From assembly GCF_016901955.1 (NCBI RefSeq), contig NZ_JACJLC010000002.1, positions 1-64,000 on the forward strand: a DNA stretch of 64,000 nt. The letters are read 5' to 3'. The position numbers and the translations under genes were made by a program. Source of the stretch: Pseudoflavonifractor phocaeensis (GTDB taxonomy: Bacteria > Bacillota > Clostridia > Oscillospirales > Oscillospiraceae). The notes under the pieces are model-generated. The model saw nothing but the letters and a program-made list of their open reading frames with translations. It had not been told where the DNA came from and did no database searches. Below, piece by piece: positions 15,598-23,563 of this stretch. Each line of letters starts with the position of its first letter. Positions within the stretch are counted from its first letter, which is position 1.

Positions 15598-16890
15598 TTA
15601 TTCTTCCCAAAACTCCTTGGGGGGCGTCCAGCCCGAGACGATATAGTCCTTCAGCCGGCCCAGCTGGATGGGGGTACAGACGGCCTCCACCTCGATGGCC
15701 TCGCCGTAGTCCACCCGGTCCACCTTGGCCTCACGGTGGAGCAGGTCCACCAGCCCCCCCTGGTCGTAGGGGATATGGAGCACCACCCGGCAGGCCCCGG
15801 TGTCCAGCCGGTCCCCGATCTTCTGGAGCAGCAGGTCCAGCCCCTGGCCGGTTTTGGCGGAGATGGACACGATATCCTCCCCATGGGGCAGGATCTCACT
15901 GGGGCAGCGGTCGATCTTGTTGAACACGTCGATGCGGGGGGTCTTCTCCGCCCCCAGCTCCCGGATGAGCTTCTCCACCACGTCAGCCTGCTCCCGCCAC
16001 TCGGGGTTGGAGGTATCGATGACGTGGAGCAGCAGGTCGGCGTAGCTCAGCTCCTCCAGGGTGGCCTTGAAGGCCTCCACCAGATGGTGGGGCAGCTTGC
16101 GGATGAAGCCCACCGTGTCGCTGAGGAGCACCGTGCAGGTATCGGAAATCTCCAGGGTGCGGGTGGTGGTGTCCAGGGTATCAAAGAGCCGGTTGTTGGC
16201 AGGGATGGCCGCCCCGGTGAGCTTGTTGAGCAGGGTGGACTTGCCTGCATTGGTATAGCCCACGATGGCCACCACCGGCACCTCGTTCTTCTCCCGGCGG
16301 GAGCGCTGGGTGGCCCGCACCCGGCGCACCTGCTCCAGCTCCTCCCGCAGCTTCTGGATCTTTCGCCGGATGTGCCGCCGGTCGGTCTCCAGCTGGGTCT
16401 CGCCGGGGCCCCGGGTGCCGATGGCGCCCTCCTGCCGCTCCAGATGGGTCCACATACCCAGCAGCCGGGGCAGCAGGTACTGGTACTGGGCCAGCTCCAC
16501 CTGGAGCCGGCCCTCCTTGGTGCGGGCCCGCTGGGCGAAGATGTCCAGGATCAGGGCCGCCCGGTCCAGCACCTGGACCTTCAGGTCCTCCGACAGGGCC
16601 CGCTGCTGGGAGGGAGACAGGGGGTTATCCACGATGACCATATCGGCCCCCATGGCGTCCACCAGCTCCTTCACCTCGGCCACCTTGCCCTCCCCGATGA
16701 ACGTGCGGGGATCGGGGGCGTCCTTGTTCTGGAACACGGTGCCCACGCACACCCCTCCGGCGGTCTCCAGCAGATCGGCCAGCTCCTCCATGGAGGCCTC
16801 GTCGGCGTTCTCCTCCCGGGTCAGGCAGTGGGCGTTGAGGCCCACCAGCACTGCCCGGTTGATGGCTTTTTTCTCTTGGTTTTCTGTCAT
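15598..16890 (-). CDS. hflX: GTPase HflX
   Basis: This 430-aa GTPase binds the 50S ribosomal subunit and splits stalled or hibernating ribosomes under stress. The N-terminal HflX domain (TFIGEGKVAEVKEL, VDNPLSPSQQRAL, DRAALILDIFAQRA) is followed by a coiled-coil with GTRGPGETQLETDRR and then the G domain: G1 GYTNAGKSTLLN, G3 DTVGF, G4 NKID, G5 SAKTG. Length is typical. The ATG has GGAGG four bases upstream. Its stop and the upstream gene's stop are each followed by a copy of the same small palindromic element. Confidence 0.97.
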   Translation of the reverse strand: MTENQEKKAINRAVLVGLNAHCLTREENADEASMEELADLLETAGGVCVGTVFQNKDAPDPRTFIGEGKVAEVKELVDAMGADMVIVDNPLSPSQQRALSEDLKVQVLDRAALILDIFAQRARTKEGRLQVELAQYQYLLPRLLGMWTHLERQEGAIGTRGPGETQLETDRRHIRRKIQKLREELEQVRRVRATQRSRREKNEVPVVAIVGYTNAGKSTLLNKLTGAAIPANNRLFDTLDTTTRTLEISDTCTVLLSDTVGFIRKLPHHLVEAFKATLEELSYADLLLHVIDTSNPEWREQADVVEKLIRELGAEKTPRIDVFNKIDRCPSEILPHGEDIVSISAKTGQGLDLLLQKIGDRLDTGACRVVLHIPYDQGGLVDLLHREAKVDRVDYGEAIEVEAVCTPIQLGRLKDYIVSGWTPPKEFWEE

Positions 16891-16901
16891 TTGTCCTCCG
16901 A

Positions 16902-16926
16902 CGGGCGCACAGTGCGCGCCCCTACA
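16902..16926 (-). repeat. TGTAGGGG palindromic element, copy 2
   Basis: Reads TGTAGGGGCGCGCAC to TGTGCGCCCG on the minus strand. It follows the TAA stop of the flavin reductase gene without a gap and overlaps the region just before the hflX ribosome site. Confidence 0.65.
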
Positions 16927-17430
16927 TTATACTTTCCGCAGGACCTCCAGGATCTCCCCGATGAAGATCCGGTGGTAGTCCTTCTGGGGATACCACTTGC
17001 CGTCGATCTCCTCATCCAGGAAATGGGTGGGGTCCATGTCCTGCCAGTAGGCCTTCCTGCACACCAGCACCAGGTCGGCCTCCTCAAAATAGGGGGCCCC
17101 CTCTGCCGTGGCCACGGTAAAGCCGCACTCCTTTACCTTGTCGATGTCCCGGCCGCTCTTGGAGCCGCACAGAGCCAGGGCCTTCCGGTATTCCTCCCCA
17201 AAGAAGCACAGGGTGAAGGTGTCCTCCCGCTCCACAAACTCCAGGGTGTACCGCTGAGGCCGGATGTATACGGTGGCCACCGGCTTGCCCCACAGCACCC
17301 CCAGGCCGCCCCAGCTGGCGGTCATGGTGTTGCACTCGTCCTCCGTTCCGGCGGTGATGAGCATCCACTGGTCCCCGATCAGGGAAAAGACGTTCTGGTC
17401 CAGGGCCTTGGGGTCGATCTTCTCAAACAT
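16927..17430 (-). CDS. Flavin reductase family protein (FMN-binding split barrel)
   Basis: This 167-aa protein matches the flavin-reductase-like FMN-binding fold: NTMTASWGGLGVLWGKPVATVYIRPQRYT is the typical FMN-contact region and FTLCFFGEEYRKALALCGSKSGRD follows. Members reduce flavin or act as small oxidoreductases; the electron acceptor is not evident. The ATG has GGAGGG seven bases upstream. It lies between rpmE, after a terminator, and hflX, so it may share a transcript with hflX. Confidence 0.85.
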   Translation of the reverse strand: MFEKIDPKALDQNVFSLIGDQWMLITAGTEDECNTMTASWGGLGVLWGKPVATVYIRPQRYTLEFVEREDTFTLCFFGEEYRKALALCGSKSGRDIDKVKECGFTVATAEGAPYFEEADLVLVCRKAYWQDMDPTHFLDEEIDGKWYPQKDYHRIFIGEILEVLRKV

Positions 17431-17470
17431 GGCAATACCCTCCTTGACGCTATTGTATGCGGTTTGTATG

Positions 17471-17502
17471 AAAAAGGGCCCGTACCACTGGGGTACGGGC
17501 CC
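17471..17502 (-). terminator. rpmE terminator
   Basis: Stem GGGCCCGTACC with GGTACGGGCCC, followed on the minus strand by TTTTT. It begins 11 bp after the rpmE stop. Confidence 0.85.
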
Positions 17503-17513
17503 TGCATACGAAC

Positions 17514-17720
17514 TTACTTCTTGTCCAGGCCGAACTTCTTGTTGAAGCGGCTGACACGTCCGCCAGTATCCACCATCTTCTGCTTACCAGTGAAGAAGGG
17601 GTGACACTTGGAGCAAACTTCCACGCGAATGTCCTTCTTGGTAGATCCGGTTTCGATCACATTACCACAAGCACATCTGATGGTGGTCTGTTCGTACTTG
17701 GGATGAATGCCTTCCTTCAT
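17514..17720 (-). CDS. rpmE: 50S ribosomal protein L31 (zinc-binding type)
   Basis: This 68-aa protein keeps the zinc-binding cysteines of the C+ form of L31 (CACGNV and VCSKCHPF), so it stores and needs Zn2+; zinc-starved cells often switch to a C- paralogue, not seen in this window. MKEGIHPKY is a standard N-terminus and the ATG has AAAGAGGTG eight bases upstream. It is monocistronic, between a sigma-A promoter and a strong terminator. Confidence 0.97.
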   Translation of the reverse strand: MKEGIHPKYEQTTIRCACGNVIETGSTKKDIRVEVCSKCHPFFTGKQKMVDTGGRVSRFNKKFGLDKK

Positions 17721-17791
17721 GTTGTGTTCACCTCTTTCTCGTTCCGGTTGAGGCGGCGCAGCAAACCTCCACGCCTTATAAACGCTAGAAT

Positions 17792-17820
17792 ATGATAGCA
17801 CAGCCCGGCCCGGATTGCAA
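17792..17820 (-). promoter_or_regulatory. rpmE promoter
   Basis: On the minus strand TTGCAA (17815-17820), 17-bp spacer, TATCAT (17792-17797). The leader of about 65 nt before the start codon can fold (GAGG ... CCTC). L31 autoregulation is possible but not shown. Confidence 0.6.
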
Positions 17821-17843
17821 CAGTTTTTTCATAAATTTTTGCT

Positions 17844-20800
17844 TCACAGCTCCACCGCCCGGTCCAGGGCAAAAAACCACAGCACCTTATGGGCCACCCG
17901 TCTGCCGGTGATCTCCTCCAGAGCCTGGCTGTAGGCCTCCAGCTGGGGACGATAGTCCTCCGCCCGCTGTTCCACCGTCTTGCCGGTCACCCGGTCGGTC
18001 TTGAAGTCCACCACGGTGATCCCCTCCAGAGTCTCGTACCAGCAGTCGATGACCCCCTGGAAGAGCACCCTCTCCTCCTCACCGGCCTGGGGGTAGTACC
18101 GGGCGGCGGGGACCAGCAGGGAAAATTTGAACTCCCGCCGGAGGGACACCGAGGACAGCAGCTCCTGCCCCAGCCGGGAGCGGAACAGAGCAGCCACCGG
18201 GGCGGGGTCGGCGGCCTCCCCCTGCTGGGGGGTCAGATAGCCCTGGTCCACCAGCCGGGCGATCTCCCCGGCCACCCCCTGCTCCGATCCCGTCCGCTCA
18301 AAGTCGATGTACTGCATCACCAGATGGAGGGCGGTGCCCCGCTGGGCGGCGGTGAGGCCCAGCTCCTCGGCGGCAAACCGGGGCCGCTCAAAGGCCACTG
18401 GCCGGTGCGGGACCGCCGCCTGGGCCTGGACCTCCTGGTCCAGGAACCGGCCCTTCAGCTGGGTTGCGGTGAGCTTGGAGGGGATATCCACCTCCCGCCG
18501 GTGGGGATAGGTCCAGGCCAGCACCTGGGCCAGGGCCTCCCCCTCCCCCTGAGGCTTTTCCTCCGATATGGGGGCGGCGGCGTTCCGGACCGTGCGGGGG
18601 GGCTGGTCCAGAGGCCCCCCGTCCACAAAGCGGATATCCCAGGGGGAGCTCAGGGGGGCCTCCGTCACCTCCACCGGCTGGCCCGCCGCCCGGCGGAGGG
18701 CCTCCCCCTCGGGGCGGCACAGAGCGTGGAGCAGCACCCACTGGCCCACGCTCTGGCAGGCCAGCAGCACCTGTGGGTCTACCGGGTATCCGCTGTCTCC
18801 CGCCAGCTTCTCCAGGTCCTTCCCTCCGCCGGTGAGAGCCACTGACAGGATCAGCTTCTCCTTGGCCCGGGTCATAGCCACATACAGCAGCCGCAGCTCC
18901 TCGGCCATCATCTCCCGCTCCAGCTGCCGGGACACCGCCAGCCGGGCCAGGGTGGGATACTCGATGCCCCGCTCCAGGTCCAGCCCCTTGGGCCCCACCC
19001 CCAGCTGAGGGTGGAAGAGGATGGGCTGGCGCAGGTCCTCCCGGTTGAGCTGCCGGGCCAGGCCGCACAGCAGCACCACCGGGAACTCCAGTCCCTTGGA
19101 CTTGTGGATGCTCATGAGGCGCACCCCGCCGCCGGACCGGCCCACCGTGGGGGGCGCCAGCTTGGCCCCGTTTTCCCGCAGCCGGGTCAGGTAGGTGAGG
19201 AACCGGAACAGGCCCTTGTGGCCCGCCCCCTCAAATTGCCGGGCCAGCTCCGCCAGCGCCAGCAGGTTGCCCTGGCGGGCCTCCCCCTCCCCCATGGCCC
19301 CAAAGATGCCCAACAGATTGGTGCGGTCGTAGATGTGCCACAGCAGCTCATAGCTGCTCTTGTCCCCCGCCCCAAAGCGCAGCTCGTCCAGCTCCACCAG
19401 AAAGGCGGCGCAGTCCTCCCCGCCGTCGGCGGCCAGGGCGTCATAGAAGTCGGTGTCCGGGCTGTTGGCCCGGAGCTGGGCCAGCCGGTCGGCGGAAAAG
19501 CCGTACACCGGGGAGCGGAGGGCGGAGATGAGAGCCACGTCCTGCCGGGGGTTGTCCACGATCTGGAGGAGGGACAGAGCCACCGAGATCTCGGTGGAAT
19601 CGAAAAAATCGTCGCCCCCCTCGGCCTCCCACAGGATGTCCCGCTCCCCCAGGGCCCGGGCGTAGTGGCGGAGCACCGTGTTGGGGGAGCGGAGCAGGAT
19701 GACGATGTCAGCGGGCCGCACCGGACGGGTCCCCCCCGCCCCGTCGGACACGGGGAATTTCCCGTCCAGCAGCGCCCGGATGCGCCGGGCGGCAAACCGG
19801 GCCTCCAGCAGATCCCGGCTCACCTTTTCCGCCCCCTCCTCCCCCTGTTCCGAGGCGTCCAGGGCGTCCAGCTCCACCTGATAGGTCTGATCTGGCTCAT
19901 AGGGAGCCCCGGGGTAGAGGGCCTGGTCATCGGAATACTCCATCTCCCCGAAGGGCACCGACATGATGGCCCGAAACAGGTCGTTGCACCCCTCCAGCAC
20001 CTCCGGCCGGGAGCGGAAGTTCCGGGACAGGATCACCCGCCGGTCCTCCCCGTCTTTGGCCTGGTCATAGGGGGTAAAGCGCTGATACTTGTCCAGGAAA
20101 ATGGTGGGGTCGGCCAGCCGGAACCGGTAGATGGATTGCTTTACGTCCCCCACCAGGAACAGGTTGGTCCCCTCCTTGGAGATGGCGGAGAAAATGGCGT
20201 TCTGCACCTGGTTGGTGTCCTGATACTCGTCCACCATGATCTCGTCGTATCGCTGGCTCCACTGGCGGGCCAGCTCGGTGGGCGCGCCGTCCGGCCCCAC
20301 CAGCAGTTTGACGGCCATGTGCTCCAGGTCGGCAAAGTCCAGCAGACCCCGCCGGGCCTTTTCGGCGGCATAGGCCCCCTCGAAGTCCTTCACCAGGGCG
20401 AACAGCCCCCGGACCGCCGGATACACCGAGGACTGGTCGGCCAGCACGGTGGCCCCGTCGTCGGCAAACCACTCGGCCAGCTTCTCCATCCGCTTCTTGC
20501 AGGCGGCCCGGATGGCCTTCACCCGCTCCGCCGCCTGGGGATCGTCCACCACCTTCTTCCGCCCCGCCGGGGGGAAGGGGATGGGCAGCAGGGCCCGGGC
20601 CTGGTCCCAGCCCGCCGATGCCGCCCGGCAGAACTCCCCCAGGGCGGCGGCGGTCTGGGCCACGCTGTCCCCATAATTGGCCAACAGGTTATCGTCCCGG
20701 TCGCACAGGTCCCGGGCCTCCTCCATCCGGCGCTTCCAGTAGGCCCCCTGCCCGGCGGCGTCGGCCAGCAGCAGGGCCCCCCAGGGGGTCTGGACCGGGT

Positions 20801-21413
20801 CGGTGATCCCCTCCAGGGCAAAGACCCGCTCCTGACTGTCCAGCCAGGCCGCCGGGTCGGGGTGGGACTGGACCCGGCCCCGGATATCCAGCACGATCTG
20901 CATCAGCCGGGCGTCGTCCCGCCCCGCCGACATGGTATCCACCAGTTGGGCAAAATCGCTGCCCGGCTGGATGTCCTCATACCGTTTGTCCAGCACGTCG
21001 TTGAGGGAGCGGAGCTTGAGGATACCCGCCTCCCCCTCGTCGCACAGCCGGAAATCCGGGTCCAGGTCCAGCAGGTGGCCGCACTCCCGCAGCAGCTGGC
21101 CGCAGAAGGAATGGACGGTGGAGATCCCCGCCTTGTACACCAGGGTGGCCTGGCGGCGGAGGTGGCTGTCGGTGGGCCGCTCCGCCAGGCGGGCGGACAG
21201 CTCCTCCACGATGCGCCCCCTCAGCTCGGCAGCAGCGGCTTTGGTGTAGGTGATGACCAGGAAGCGGTCGATATCCGCCCCCTCTTCCACCCGCTTGAGC
21301 AGCCGTTCCACCAGCACCCGGGTCTTGCCCGAGCCGGCGGCGGCGGACACCAGCAGGCCGCCCCCCCGGTTGTCCACGGCGGCCTGTTGTTCCGTTGTCA
21401 GGGAAAAGGCCAT
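17844..21413 (-). CDS. addA: AddA helicase-nuclease subunit
   Basis: This 1189-aa subunit of the AddAB complex resects double-strand breaks for RecA-dependent repair. It is a UvrD-type helicase with the Walker A SAAAGSGKTRVLVERLL near residue 23, DEYQDTNQVQ (Walker B), GDVKQSIYRFR, SIHKSKGLEFPVV and YVAMTRAKEKL. The C-terminal RecB-like nuclease has GVIDCWYETLEG followed by VVDFKTDRV. Length is typical. It ends 24 bp before the rpmE -35 box and no terminator was seen. Its usual partner addB is 2.1 kb away instead of adjacent. The gene is very rich in Leu, Ala, Arg and Glu, as expected. Confidence 0.97.
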   Translation of the reverse strand: MAFSLTTEQQAAVDNRGGGLLVSAAAGSGKTRVLVERLLKRVEEGADIDRFLVITYTKAAAAELRGRIVEELSARLAERPTDSHLRRQATLVYKAGISTVHSFCGQLLRECGHLLDLDPDFRLCDEGEAGILKLRSLNDVLDKRYEDIQPGSDFAQLVDTMSAGRDDARLMQIVLDIRGRVQSHPDPAAWLDSQERVFALEGITDPVQTPWGALLLADAAGQGAYWKRRMEEARDLCDRDDNLLANYGDSVAQTAAALGEFCRAASAGWDQARALLPIPFPPAGRKKVVDDPQAAERVKAIRAACKKRMEKLAEWFADDGATVLADQSSVYPAVRGLFALVKDFEGAYAAEKARRGLLDFADLEHMAVKLLVGPDGAPTELARQWSQRYDEIMVDEYQDTNQVQNAIFSAISKEGTNLFLVGDVKQSIYRFRLADPTIFLDKYQRFTPYDQAKDGEDRRVILSRNFRSRPEVLEGCNDLFRAIMSVPFGEMEYSDDQALYPGAPYEPDQTYQVELDALDASEQGEEGAEKVSRDLLEARFAARRIRALLDGKFPVSDGAGGTRPVRPADIVILLRSPNTVLRHYARALGERDILWEAEGGDDFFDSTEISVALSLLQIVDNPRQDVALISALRSPVYGFSADRLAQLRANSPDTDFYDALAADGGEDCAAFLVELDELRFGAGDKSSYELLWHIYDRTNLLGIFGAMGEGEARQGNLLALAELARQFEGAGHKGLFRFLTYLTRLRENGAKLAPPTVGRSGGGVRLMSIHKSKGLEFPVVLLCGLARQLNREDLRQPILFHPQLGVGPKGLDLERGIEYPTLARLAVSRQLEREMMAEELRLLYVAMTRAKEKLILSVALTGGGKDLEKLAGDSGYPVDPQVLLACQSVGQWVLLHALCRPEGEALRRAAGQPVEVTEAPLSSPWDIRFVDGGPLDQPPRTVRNAAAPISEEKPQGEGEALAQVLAWTYPHRREVDIPSKLTATQLKGRFLDQEVQAQAAVPHRPVAFERPRFAAEELGLTAAQRGTALHLVMQYIDFERTGSEQGVAGEIARLVDQGYLTPQQGEAADPAPVAALFRSRLGQELLSSVSLRREFKFSLLVPAARYYPQAGEEERVLFQGVIDCWYETLEGITVVDFKTDRVTGKTVEQRAEDYRPQLEAYSQALEEITGRRVAHKVLWFFALDRAVEL

Positions 21414-21441
21414 GGCGGGGCCTCCTTTCTATCAGACAGTT

Positions 21442-21471
21442 CCGGGGCGTCGAGGACGCCGCCCCCTACGG
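21442..21471 (-). repeat. TGTAGGGG palindromic element, copy 3 (divergent)
   Basis: Reads CCGTAGGGGGCGGCGTCC to GACGCCCCGG on the minus strand and starts 1 bp after the stop of the AGCS symporter gene, in the gap before addA. It is less well matched than the other copies. Confidence 0.5.
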
Positions 21472-21472
21472 C

Positions 21473-22912
21473 TCAAAGCTCCTCCCACCTGCGGGCGTTG
21501 GCCTCGTCCCATACCGACGGGTCCCCCACGCCCACCTGGTCATATCGGTACACCGGGTTCTTCCCCGCCTTGCGCTGGGTCTGGTAGTCCTTCAGGACCT
21601 TGACGGCTCTGCCCCCCAGCAGCAGGATGGCCCCCAGGTTCACCAGGGCCATGAGGCCCATGAGCACGTCGGCCAGGTCCCACACGGTGGAAAAGCTCAT
21701 CTGGGCCCCGATGAAAATGGCGGCCACGCAGCTCAGCCGGAAGGCCAGCAGCAGGGGCTTGGAGTCCCTGATGAACCGCAGGTTGGACTCGGTATAGTAG
21801 TAGTTGCCCACCAGGGAGCTGAAGGCGAAGAGGAAAATGGACACGGTGATGAACACCGGCCCCGCCGCCCCCACCTGGGCGTGGACCGCCGCCTGGACGA
21901 AGTTCATGCCCTCAGCGTAGGCGTCGATGGGCACCCCGGACAGCAGCAGCATGAAGGCGGTGGTGGAGCAGATCAAAATGGTGTCGATGAACACGGACAG
22001 CATCTGCACCAGCCCCTGCTTGGCGGGGTGGGACACCTGAGCGGCGGCGGCGGCGTTGGGGGCGGAGCCCATGCCCGCCTCGTTGGAGTAGAGCCCCCGC
22101 TTGATGCCCTGCATAACGCAGGAGGCCCCCACCCCGGCAAACATGGCCCGGGGGTCAAAGGCCTGGGTGAAGATGAGGGCGAGCATATGGGGCACCTGGC
22201 CGAGGTTTTTCACGGTGATGAACAGGCCCAGGGCGATATAGATCGCGGCCATCACCGGCACGATGCCGGAGGTGATGGCACTGATGCGGTGGACCCCGCC
22301 GAAGATGCACAGGCCGGTGAGCAGGGCCAGGACGGCCCCCACCACAGCGGGCCAGACGCTGTCAGCGTAGCCGGGCAGGTAGTATTGCAGGGCAGAGCCG
22401 GCGTTATAGGCCTGGAGGGCATTGAAGCCGTAGGCAAAGCAGGCGATGAGCAGCACAGCGAACACCACGCCGAACACCCGGCTGCCCAGGGCCTTTTGGA
22501 TATAATAGGCCGGGCCTCCCACCCAGTTGTCGCCGTGCTTCTCCTTGTAGCACTGGGCCAGGGTGCTCTCGATGAAGGCGGAGGCCGCCCCGATGAGGGC
22601 CAGCAGCCACATCCAGAACACCGCCCCATAGCCGCCAATGACGGTAGCGGCGATGACGGCGTTGGCCACCCCGGCGATGTTGCCGGTGCCCACCCGGGAG
22701 GCGGTGGAGATCATCAGGGCCTGGAAGGCGGAGATGTCCTTGCCGTCCCGCTTTTTCTCCCCCAGAATGCGGATGGACTCCCTGAACAGGCGGAATTGCA
22801 CCCCCCGGGTGCGGACGGTGAAATACACCCCGGCGAAGATGAGCAGGACGATCAGGATATAGGTGTAGAGGAAACCGCTGAATTGGCTCAAAATGGTTCC
22901 AATAGAGGGCAT
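21473..22912 (-). CDS. Alanine/glycine:cation symporter (AGCS family), second copy
   Basis: This 479-aa membrane protein has about eleven transmembrane segments and the AGCS signatures SRVGTGNIAGVANAV, GAVFWMWLLALIG, and RGLYSNEAGMGSAPN. It should take up a small neutral amino acid with Na+. The ATG has AAAGGAA ten bases upstream. The charged cytoplasmic tail is longer than that of the first copy. It sits between addB and addA, apparently inserted into an otherwise conserved gene pair, with a palindromic element at each end of its gap. Confidence 0.93.
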   Translation of the reverse strand: MPSIGTILSQFSGFLYTYILIVLLIFAGVYFTVRTRGVQFRLFRESIRILGEKKRDGKDISAFQALMISTASRVGTGNIAGVANAVIAATVIGGYGAVFWMWLLALIGAASAFIESTLAQCYKEKHGDNWVGGPAYYIQKALGSRVFGVVFAVLLIACFAYGFNALQAYNAGSALQYYLPGYADSVWPAVVGAVLALLTGLCIFGGVHRISAITSGIVPVMAAIYIALGLFITVKNLGQVPHMLALIFTQAFDPRAMFAGVGASCVMQGIKRGLYSNEAGMGSAPNAAAAAQVSHPAKQGLVQMLSVFIDTILICSTTAFMLLLSGVPIDAYAEGMNFVQAAVHAQVGAAGPVFITVSIFLFAFSSLVGNYYYTESNLRFIRDSKPLLLAFRLSCVAAIFIGAQMSFSTVWDLADVLMGLMALVNLGAILLLGGRAVKVLKDYQTQRKAGKNPVYRYDQVGVGDPSVWDEANARRWEEL

Positions 22913-22977
22913 ATGGTTGAGATTCCTTTCTTTTCTTTCGATCAGTCATACCGGTTCAAAGCCGCCCCCGGGCAGCC

Positions 22978-23004
22978 TGTAGGGGCGACCCTTGTGGTCG
23001 CCCG
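22978..23004 (+). repeat. TGTAGGGG palindromic element, copy 4
   Basis: TGTAGGGGCGACC to GGTCGCCCG on the plus strand, opposite in orientation to the other copies. It lies 2 bp from the stop codon of the small XRE regulator gene. Confidence 0.7.
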
Positions 23005-23006
23005 CC

Positions 23007-23225
23007 CTATCGGGCCACCGCCCGGTGGTCGGAGCGGCCCACCAGATAGTCCAGGGACACGTCAAAATAGTCCGCCAGAGCCAGCAGGCCATCGAAATCG
23101 GGGTGCCGGGTGCCGTTTTCATAGGCCCGGACACACCGCTCCGACACATTTAACTCCTGGGCAAAGACCTTCTGAGTAAACTTCTTTTCCCGCCGGAGCT
23201 CACTTAATCTCTGTCCAAAGGTCAT
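23007..23225 (-). CDS. Small XRE-family transcriptional regulator
   Basis: This 72-aa protein is essentially one Cro/CI helix-turn-helix: FGQRLSELRREKKFTQKVFAQELNVSERCVRAYENGTRHPDFDGLLALADYF. The ATG at 23225 has AGGAG seven bases upstream; earlier in-frame ATGs overlap the ribosome site. It is divergent from an 85-aa protein gene, and a perfect palindrome fills that gene's promoter, so autoregulation or control of the neighbour is likely. No antitoxin- or phage-specific features are visible. Confidence 0.9.
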   Translation of the reverse strand: MTFGQRLSELRREKKFTQKVFAQELNVSERCVRAYENGTRHPDFDGLLALADYFDVSLDYLVGRSDHRAVAR

Positions 23226-23242
23226 AATCATTCTCCTGTCCG

Positions 23243-23271
23243 TTGACAGGAACATTTTGTTCCTGTATAAT
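23243..23271 (+). promoter_or_regulatory. Promoter of the 85-aa gene with embedded palindrome
   Basis: Perfect consensus: TTGACA (23243-23248), 17-bp spacer, TATAAT (23266-23271). The spacer is an interrupted palindrome (CAGGAACA then TGTTCCTG), the probable operator for the XRE regulator. Confidence 0.85.
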
Positions 23272-23305
23272 ATAGGCACAATTCGTACCTATTGGAGGTG
23301 TCACT

Positions 23306-23563
23306 ATGTTTGATCTGTTGAAGCTGCAGCAGCTGCTTCCCCGGGAAATGCCCCCGGAGTACCGCAGGCAGCAGGAGGTGGTGGAGTGCTATCTCCGCCG
23401 GATGGGTCGGGGGTTCTCCGCCGATTTCCTGGAGGATTTCTGGACGGAGGTGGGCCGGCTCATGGCGCTGGAGAGCGACCACGCCTTCCTTTCCGGCCTG
23501 CGGCTGGGAGTGGACCTCAGCCGGGCGCTCGATCCAGCGCCGCCCAAAAGTCCTCGCCCTTGA
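23306..23563 (+). CDS. Small 85-aa protein of unknown function
   Basis: I cannot name this protein. It is helix-rich and charged (LLPREMPPEYRRQQEVV, FSADFLEDFWTEVGRLMALESDHAFLSG) and ends in a Pro-rich tail. In size and general look it resembles small uncharacterised Firmicute proteins such as the DUF6809 group, but that is only an impression. Support for a real gene is good: a consensus promoter, GGAGG seven bases before the ATG, and a plausible composition. Its last 47 bases overlap the 3' end of addB on the other strand. The divergent XRE regulator probably controls it. Confidence 0.7.
   Translation: MFDLLKLQQLLPREMPPEYRRQQEVVECYLRRMGRGFSADFLEDFWTEVGRLMALESDHAFLSGLRLGVDLSRALDPAPPKSPRP

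Noticed and set aside
19011-21587. An 858-codon plus-strand frame, and others like it at 15.4-17.6, 24.8-26.6, 26.9-28.5 and 42.9-46.7 kb
   Set aside because: Each mirrors a well-identified gene on the other strand (addA, hflX, addB, guaB, LuxR/DUF4317) and shows no protein-like features.
23248-23266. LexA (SOS) box in the promoter of the 85-aa gene
   Set aside because: The half sites GAAC and GTTC are five bases apart, not four as in the Firmicute LexA box, and the wider palindrome CAGGAACA / TGTTCCTG fits an XRE operator better.
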